Shown here piece after piece: positions 56,381 through 64,000 of a stretch of 64,000 nucleotides of DNA (its first letter is position 1; every line of letters starts with the position of its first letter). The DNA comes from Mactra quadrangularis. Its lineage: Eukaryota; Mollusca; Bivalvia; Venerida; Mactridae. Position numbers and translations under genes: made by a program. The DNA lies in contig CM046303.1 of NCBI GenBank assembly GCA_025267735.1, positions 32,464,380 through 32,528,379 of the forward strand, given 5' to 3'. Below the pieces are notes generated by a model, which saw only the letters and a program-made list of their open reading frames with translations, did no database searches and was not told where the DNA came from.

Positions 56381-57391
56381 TACTTGAAGCCATTGACTAT
56401 TGAAATCTGTTACATATGTTATAGAATGATAAGCATATTACCTTTTTTAGAAAAGAAAGTATCATCTATCTTTAATACTCAGTGTAATGCAAAAAACATT
56501 TTGCAGATTTTAACCCACCGGTAATGGTATGGCCATTTAAGCAAACACTACCGTTTAAACTTTCCAAATGCCTATGATTTGATAAACTTTAGATTGAAGA
56601 AGATTTTCATGTAACTGTGTTGTTTGTTGTATGATTAAAATATCAAATACACGATATAAGAAAATAGATAATAAAGAGTGTGTTCCGCACGATACAAAAC
56701 AATACTTTAATGTACAATCTTTTAACACTTTCCTCAATTTGTTAAACTTTCGAATAAACAAGCTTTATCCGAGACGAGTGTACGGAAGGCAGAGTTATAT
56801 AAATGGTAAGGAGGCAGGTTTGTTATCAGTCGACAGCACCACATTGTGAGAGTGGCATTGTCAGACAACATACGTCCGTTAACGAATCAAAAGGCAAAAA
56901 ACATAAGCTGGTCTAGTAAAAGTAAAATGAGATATCACGCTCGAACTACGCCTGTGTATCATTGTTGAAAATTTTAAGGCGTGGAAAGAGTTGTCTTCTT
57001 CACTAAAGTTACCAATGGAACGATATAGGGACATCGTTTCAAAAAGAAAAAAGCAAACGTACTCAAGCTTTTTATGTTATCGAGACAAAGTTAATGTATT
57101 TCTTCAAATATGTAATATGCACTGACAAACGTAGACAATAATGAAAGAAACAATCATGATATTTAGAAAGATAAAAGATGCTGATAGATATACTTTTAAA
57201 ACTACACAAATAGTTCCGCCTGCTGCATGAAAATAAAAGCACACATAACATGCAATTTTGTCGCAAACAAAATTCAGTTTACTTGTATTTATATTTTTTG
57301 ATTGATAATGCTAATAACATTTTGCTCTAAATTTACATTTGCATTTCTTATCATGTCACAATTTAAGTTTTACTTGTACATTATTTATTGC

Positions 57392-57446
57392 TACTGGTTT
57401 AACGACACATCAATGCAGAAACATTATAGCGCCCCCGAAAGCGAGT
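57392..57446 (-). repeat. LINE 3' tail remnant
   Basis: GGTTTAACGACACATCAATG and CATTATAGCGCCCCCGAAAG resemble the 3' tail of the RNase-H-type LINE (inverse). Short and decayed. Confidence 0.4.
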
Positions 57447-60400
57447 TTACTTGTACGTTTTTAACAATCTAACTTAAAAAATTACCATGTATTGAATTGG
57501 AAATGTGACCAAATCCTGGAAACGAAGTAAACACTATTTGGATACATTTGTCAGACCCCGATTTCAAATTAAATTAAAGCAAAAAACTAGACATTTATAC
57601 ATCTATTCTAAACCTGTATATGTTTTATTGTGTTTGAAAATCCATCAACTTTGATCTCAAGGGAAGGCTTCTAGACAGTTGCACATTGTTTCATCTAAAT
57701 TAAAGAAATCTCTCCCCGACCAAACGAAACAATATTTTACTGAATAGCTATCCATTCTCCCTGTTGAGACTTTTGTCACCTATTTATCTATTTATGGTTT
57801 TACGACAAACTATCAAAGTTAACACTTCTATAACATACATAAGAAAAAACAAAAGCCTCTGCAAACAATTTTATTGCATATTGTCAATTAAAACCCACGC
57901 GAAGCATCATTTGGGAAATTATTATTAAATAGAAGAAGATTCCTTGAAATCCTAAGGCATATATAAATGATTATTCAAAGTTTAGATACTAAAAGCTGTA
58001 TAACTGTCGCATATTCATATTACGTACGCATAAATGATGCTACAGTAAGTTTTAATGTTTCATGAAAATTACTTTAAAATTATTAATATAATAGCTATTT
58101 GGATTGCGCCACCTTCTTTTGGTACATGTTTTAACAGTAAGTATGATTGACTATTGTAAGCTGGGGTGAGCAATTGTGATTATAACTGGTTTTATTCTAA
58201 AGTAAAGATTTTAAAAGGAGAATCAATTTGCTTATTCCAGCTATGTAAATACTTATGTTATGTTTTTATTACAACTTTTTATTAGACCTTTGGCGATATC
58301 GTCTAAGGTTTAAGTTATACCACAGATCGAAACTATAGACGAAAATGCCTAACCAGTTTAACCAGCGGAGTGATACATGTGTCTCTGATTTACAACGTAT
58401 TCAATATGTAGGCGATAAAAGTAGTTCCGTAGAAAAGTAGAAGTAGAATCGTCTGCTTAATGTAAAGATACTGTGTTCACTCATTGTATTAATTGAAGTT
58501 AAAATTGTTTTACAATACAGTACCATGATTATCATATTTACCTACAGAATTTGTAAGCAAAGTGTACAGGGGAAAACTGTACTTCAAGATTTTGTATGGC
58601 AAGGAGAGGAAAATAAAATCTTTATATTTGCCAGTAACACAGGGAAGAATAAGCACTTCGCCCGCAATTTTTGCCCAGCTCGATTCGTACTTGAATCTAA
58701 TGTGTAAGGAGTAATCATTAGTATGGATTTGTTAGGTTTCAATGTGCACGAAAGTCTTTCTGTATTTCAATACTTTGATTATACGCGTCATTATAATAAT
58801 TATGTATTATAAATAACCAAACTCATCATACAATTTGGTCTTTGGTAAGTTCATTATTCCATGTACTATCAGAATAAACTTCGTCAACAGGTAGTAAGGT
58901 TGTGGATATAAATGTATGCATGTGATCTAGAAAACTATTGATGCTATAATGTGTTTAATTTCTTAAGTTTCTTAGTTCTTTCACTATATATGTTATCTTT
59001 TACTTTTTTATGAAACTCTAGCAGAAACCTAATATGAATGTATTTGACTAGACGGTTATATAAATTTATCGTTTTATTTTATAATGATATGCGTTTATTA
59101 TGATATGCGTTTATGATGATAATGCAACGTTGTGCAAAATATTCCAATGCTTAATATTAACATTTGACGTCTCGAGTTACGGTTGTAAGCTCTTAGACTC
59201 TAAATTCGACATTTTATACAAAACATGTATTAAATATAGAACCAAAACTATTATTAAAAACCATTTAAACATTCCAATTCAGACAAAGGTAACAGAAGAT
59301 CAATGGACAATACTGACTCATAAGGAATGTGAAACTAATAAGCACATTTCTGTCCAATTTCTAACATTCTGGCAATATAGGCTCATTTTTTGCTAAGGAG
59401 TGGTGCTTGTAGGTCTTTTTGAGGAGTATGATTTTTAGTCCGGTTTTTATTTTCCCACATGCAGTATATTGTTTGCCACCATAATTGTTGAAAAATGACA
59501 TAAATATTAGTGTTTAAGTGAGACAAAGCTCGATAATCGCTTAAATAATACTTTTTATGAACAATCTGAAAAAAAGATTTTAATTTTTAAAGACAATTTG
59601 ACTTAAAAAAGTTTTACCACTCGTAACGAATGCAATTCCCAATAGATAATATTTACCCTTTTTAATGTAGCAAAGACACTTCACCATACAATAAATATCA
59701 ATTTTTGTGAAATAAGACACTTAAGAATATTTGAAATCATGAACAGTTGACAGATGAAAACTCAATTCTATCTAATTATGTCTGAGCCTGCTGACAATAT
59801 TGCTTGATAAAGTAAAATATCCCTAATAGGACTATCAGAATCGATTATCTTAATAGCAAAATGATATTAATTTTGAAACGTGTTATTCTCAATTTGGGAT
59901 TTGGCATTTGTGACTTAAAAATCGTCAACACTTTCACAAATGTGTAATTAACAAGCTCGTCTTTATCGCGGATTTCCTTTTTTTAATACAGTTAAACCAT
60001 ACCATACTAACGAATGATACATACGAAGGCTAATAGCCTTTTCAATCTAACAATCTTATCACTGATGAATGTTTTTCGTTTGATTGTAAATTTGGGTTTA
60101 AAAGCCATTACATTGAAGTAAAACCGTTCGACCACCGTCGTTCCAATATGAGCTACTTTCTACCCAGCAGATCTATACATTAATGATTTGCGGAACATAT
60201 TAATCCAGAATCGAATGCAGTTAATATCAAGCATACAAGCTTTAACCTAATTCTTGAAACAATTTCAGATTATTTTAGTTCAACAAATTAACGACGAACG
60301 AACCACGTTGTGGCAACTTTTTTCTTAACACTGTTCTCAATCTTTTTTTCGGACGGATCTAAACGAGTCTGATCTAATTGTTAATTTTTTACCTCAAGAT

Positions 60401-62980
60401 AATCTTTTTAAGAAACATGCGTGGTTAAGCGGTTACGGTGTTGGACTCGAGTAATTATTAGATAGCCAGCTCCGCGTTTGTTCGAATACAAAACCTACTC
60501 GTTGTTTCCTTGAGCAAGAAATTTTAACTTACAAGCTCAGTACTGGGAGACTAGGAAGCGGACACTAGAGTGAATAATCTTAGTTGTAAGAACTTGTTTT
60601 AAAATCGAGCTAAAATAAATTTGTAAAATAAAAGATAATCTGATCACAGAGTGAATAACAAAAGGTAAATGGCAGATTGATCTGTGTTACATATGGTATT
60701 TAAGATGTCAATTGTCGTCTATTTAAACCTGTTTGTTTCGACCAAAACTGTGACGTATTGAAAGAAATGTTAACCAATAAAATATGTATTTATGTGTTCA
60801 GTGCTTCTTTTCATTCATTTATCACATTTAACAGCCTGACAGTATGATACATTTAACGTAATGAGCTAATATCCAACGATTAAAATGAGAATGTGTCCTG
60901 GTCTTTCAAAATTTCTAAAATCGAGAAGCATAATTATGCTGATCGAAAATTTACATACCTACGGAGAATAAAGTATATTTGTTTTTAAAAAGGATTCCCC
61001 TAGAAATGTCATTTGGTATTAACTAGCAATAAGTCGATCAATTATATAAATACCTTAAACACCAAAACTGCATTAACAGTAATATGTTAAAGGATCACAT
61101 AAATGAATACATTCCAATAGGCTTAGCAAATCTAAAGAAACTTTCAATGAACATTTAGGGATTTAGACGTCAATGATACACTTAAAGTATTCTATATCAC
61201 AATTTAGTACAGTTATACACGCTTTTTTGTTTTGATAATTAGCTAGTTTCACTGTTTATGAAACAGATCTTTGATATTTTTCTTTTAAGTCTATTTAAAG
61301 TTGTTATAAATGTCGTTCGATCCATACTTTATATTCCAAGTTTCTTTCATATGTTTAATTTGAAACGAGTTGTACTATTAACTATAGTCAAAATAAGTAA
61401 GGTTATGGTACAGAAAAAAGACATAAGTGCAACTAGTTTGTTTAAGTACATGAAACGAGAAAAAAACAAGGTATATACGTTAATGCGGGTATAAGACATT
61501 TTATCTCCAAGGTGTGTGAAAGAATGGTAATTTAGGCAGTTAAAACTTAATTCTATCGCTTCATAGTGTTTTATTAAAGGTACTAGTTCTCAGATATTAT
61601 TTTTGTTATAATTTCAAAATATCATTTAGTGTTTGTAATTGTTTAAAATAAATATTCTTATTATTTTAAGACGAATCGAATTATATGTTGCAAGAAATAT
61701 ATAATAAAAATAACAAAAAAGCACTAAAATTGTATATACCGTGACATACGGGGTAGCTGTTTACTAAATGAAACACCATCATTTGAAGTTTTATGTCAGT
61801 TACATGTAACACTAAAATTGTATAAAACAAGTCTTCATAAAGGCATCCGCAAATTATAACTTCATTGTTTAAATACATTTATTTAAATATTACAAAACAA
61901 GCAAAAATCTTTATAACGATATTCAGCGCTATGCTTGGCTAATTTTATCTAAAACATAAATATTCACATATAAGTAAAATGTTGGTATAGACAACTGCGC
62001 TGAATAACTTTTGACGATATTCAACTTTAGTACATATTATTACACATGTAAGTCGCAAGAATTTAATATTTCCGTATAAGGAATATATACCAACGTATGT
62101 AGTAATGTAAGCTCAACAAATTATACTGTAGACTAACCAATATCCGACATTTGTAATAACAAATCTAAATTAAACCAGGGAATGTCTGACATAGCATTTC
62201 GTTTTTGGTAACATCTTAGACAGGCTGATACAGATTACAAACTTTTCTGTAAGAATTTAAAGCTTGATTATCAACAGTCATAGTTTTTCTTTGATCTATA
62301 CATTGACAAATGATTTCTGGAAATGAAGTACTATCTCAAATTGCCAATAAAAAAACCGGAACAAGTCATTGAATATTGATTAAAATGTTGACACAAAAAA
62401 GTACATTCGGAGTTGTTATACAAATGTTACATCTCTATCATAAAGGTGTTTCTATGTACACCAACTACTAGAATATACCATATTGAATTGCATACAATAC
62501 AGAATCCATCATTCAACATGTAAGATGTTTATACAGACAAGAGAATTTAGTTTATTTTAGTTATAAATTATTTTCTTCTACGATTATAGGAAACTTTCAA
62601 AGTTCAACCGACATGATAGAATACAGATGTAATGCGTTCATACCAACGGTTATATAAAAGTAATCTCTCTCTATAACTGAGGGGAGTATGATGAAAGTTT
62701 TTTAGATGGAAAGGTCAGATGATATGTATAATAGCTACTATATGAAGATATATTCGTTCACAACATACATGAAAACTGCCTATGAAGTTATATATTCAGG
62801 ACTAACCGTGATTCGCGGTGTTAAGCGTTAAAAACAATAAAATGTCACTTAAAACATTTAATGTCGTTGTTAACCTGCTTTATTGACACTATCATTTTAT
62901 TTTGCACCAATATCAATCAATAATCCTGTCCGAAGTGCAAAAAAAAACCGGTTGAAACACATAAAAACAAACTACAACTG
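57447..62980. other. Intergenic, nothing recognised except one SINE C-like piece
   Basis: Very AT-rich. Apart from 60420-60572, no repeat pair, protein-like frame or RNA gene was seen. Open frames of 60-98 codons here lack protein-like features. Confidence 0.45.
60420..60572 (+). mobile_element. SINE family C-like, degenerate
   Basis: The head GCGTGGTTAAGCGGTTACGG is a tRNA-like A box. GTTTGTTCGAATACAAAACC is a degenerate B box. CCTTGAGCAAGAAATTTT is the family C body. Decayed. Confidence 0.6.
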
Positions 62981-62984
62981 TATA

Positions 62985-63351
62985 ACGGCAGCCATCTTGA
63001 AAAAGGTACTTTAGATTCACGAGCTGTGACGTCATTGAAATAAGGCCAATGAAAATTATTTTTTTGTGTCTCGTATCCCAGATTTTACGAAAAACCTTGC
63101 AGACAAACGTTCTGGTTAAGTATTTTTTATGTTTTCGGTAAATAAATTGTTAATATCAAAGTCAACCTATTTTGGAATAAGAAAAAGTGTGTAATTGTGT
63201 AATCTCAAACGAATTTTGCAAAAAAGACCTATTTAAAACGCATTCTGTTTAAGTTAATAGATCGATACGGTAGCGTAAACCAAGTAGTAAACGTGACGTC
63301 AGGTTATAGCCTCGATTTCGAAATCTCGCGAGAAGATGAACATAAACAAAA
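62985..63351 (+). promoter_or_regulatory. Probable CpG-type promoter near the right edge
   Basis: Contains GCCATCTTG (YY1-like, 62992), TGACGTCA at 63027-63034 and 63294-63301 (CRE), CCAAT at 63046-63050 and TCTCGCGAGA at 63324-63333. CpG content is higher than in neighbouring DNA. The combination is typical of TATA-less housekeeping promoters in animals. Activity is inferred. Confidence 0.55.
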
Positions 63352-63384
63352 ATGGCCGCGAATCAAGGTTGGTCGCGAACTTGG
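63352..63384 (+). CDS. Possible first coding exon of a gene leaving the window
   Basis: The start codon in AAAATGGCC opens MAANQGWSRTW. GTACGT at 63385 could be a donor in phase 0, and the frame stops at 63399 if unspliced. The position directly after the TCTCGCGAGA motif supports it. The downstream exon is not in view or not recognised, so the product is unknown. Confidence 0.35.
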
Positions 63385-64000
63385 GTACGTCGACGATAAA
63401 TTTAAAATGCATAACATTCTCTATCAATAGACTTTTGAGCTAGCAACTAAGCTATTTATTATTTAGATTTAACACTGACGATACCTATCTTTATTGTATG
63501 GCAACATTCTTGTTACTTAATCAGAAATTGAAATGTTCAATGTACTGATTCCATTGACTTGCTTTTATGACGTGATAACATATCCGGTCCAGACAACACT
63601 ATCACAGTAATGAATACTATTCAAATCACGGTTACAGTAAATGGGTTTTAAAGTGTATTGTGTCTTAATAATGACTCATAATTACCAAGAATGATAATGG
63701 TTCACCAGATTACTCTTCTAATGTAGTGTCAGCTAATGTAATTTGTCTGCTGGTGACATTTTTAAACTTAAGAATGCTTTTGTTCATTACAGGTTAAATA
63801 TTATTCAGTTCATGTTTTGGTTCAAGTGCATTGACTTAAGCGTCTATTTCATGCCCTTTGATTAAATCTGACCAATACTTTTAAATATCGTCTTTCATAT
63901 GAAAAATTGTACATGAAGTAGATTCAATTTGTCTCGTCTTTTAAAGGTCGGACTTTGTTTGAAAATGATACGCCGTACCGATTGACCTAGTTTAAATCGT

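Noticed and set aside
1..64000. CRISPR array, bacterial operon or prophage
   Set aside because: No short regular repeats with unique spacers, no ribosome-binding-site-led gene strings. Spliced gene and LINE/SINE content show an animal nuclear genome.

Overview
The window is animal nuclear DNA: AT-rich, intron-rich and crowded with transposon debris. It carries one intact, confidently recognised protein-coding gene, an organic anion transporter (SLCO/OATP family). That gene has nine coding exons on the + strand between 16491 and 39207, with GT-AG introns and a predicted 641-residue product. The other long reading frames belong to decayed non-LTR retrotransposons. The mix of tRNA-derived SINEs, APE-type LINEs, many small inverted-repeat elements and an OATP with a Kazal-like loop suggests a lophotrochozoan, probably a bivalve mollusc. 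That taxonomic placement is inference.

Layout. 1-7.5 kb: intergenic, with tRNA-derived SINE pieces, palindromic MITEs and a six-copy satellite of about 180 bp (4045-5150). 7.56-9.78 kb: a broken LINE (endonuclease end plus reverse transcriptase). 10-16.4 kb: intergenic, with a palindromic MITE, a hAT-type MITE with an 8-bp target duplication, a G-rich tract and SINE remnants. 16.49-39.2 kb: the SLCO gene. Its intron 4 (11.5 kb) holds a nested composite. Outer inverted repeats with hAT-like ends (23935-33374) enclose a minus-strand LINE, and that LINE is split by a 6,413-bp element with long terminal inverted repeats and a perfect 5-bp target duplication (26508-32920). 39.2-63 kb: intergenic, with SINEs, MITEs, a CpG-rich element at 47.7-48.2 kb and a 2.0-kb foldback element (50302-52311) that splits a SINE and carries 82-bp tandem units in both arms. 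At about 63.0-63.4 kb a cluster of CRE, CCAAT and TCTCGCGAGA motifs looks like the CpG promoter and first exon of a gene running off the right edge.

The parts relate as one host gene with a sea of mobile DNA. Transposon insertion accounts for much of the size of introns 4, 7 and 8, and one MITE ends 30 bp upstream of the last coding exon. The two main SINE families share a 3' tail with an RNase-H-type LINE present here as 3' fragments, which suggests the LINE mobilised the SINEs. No rRNA, intact tRNA, CRISPR or bacterial feature was seen.
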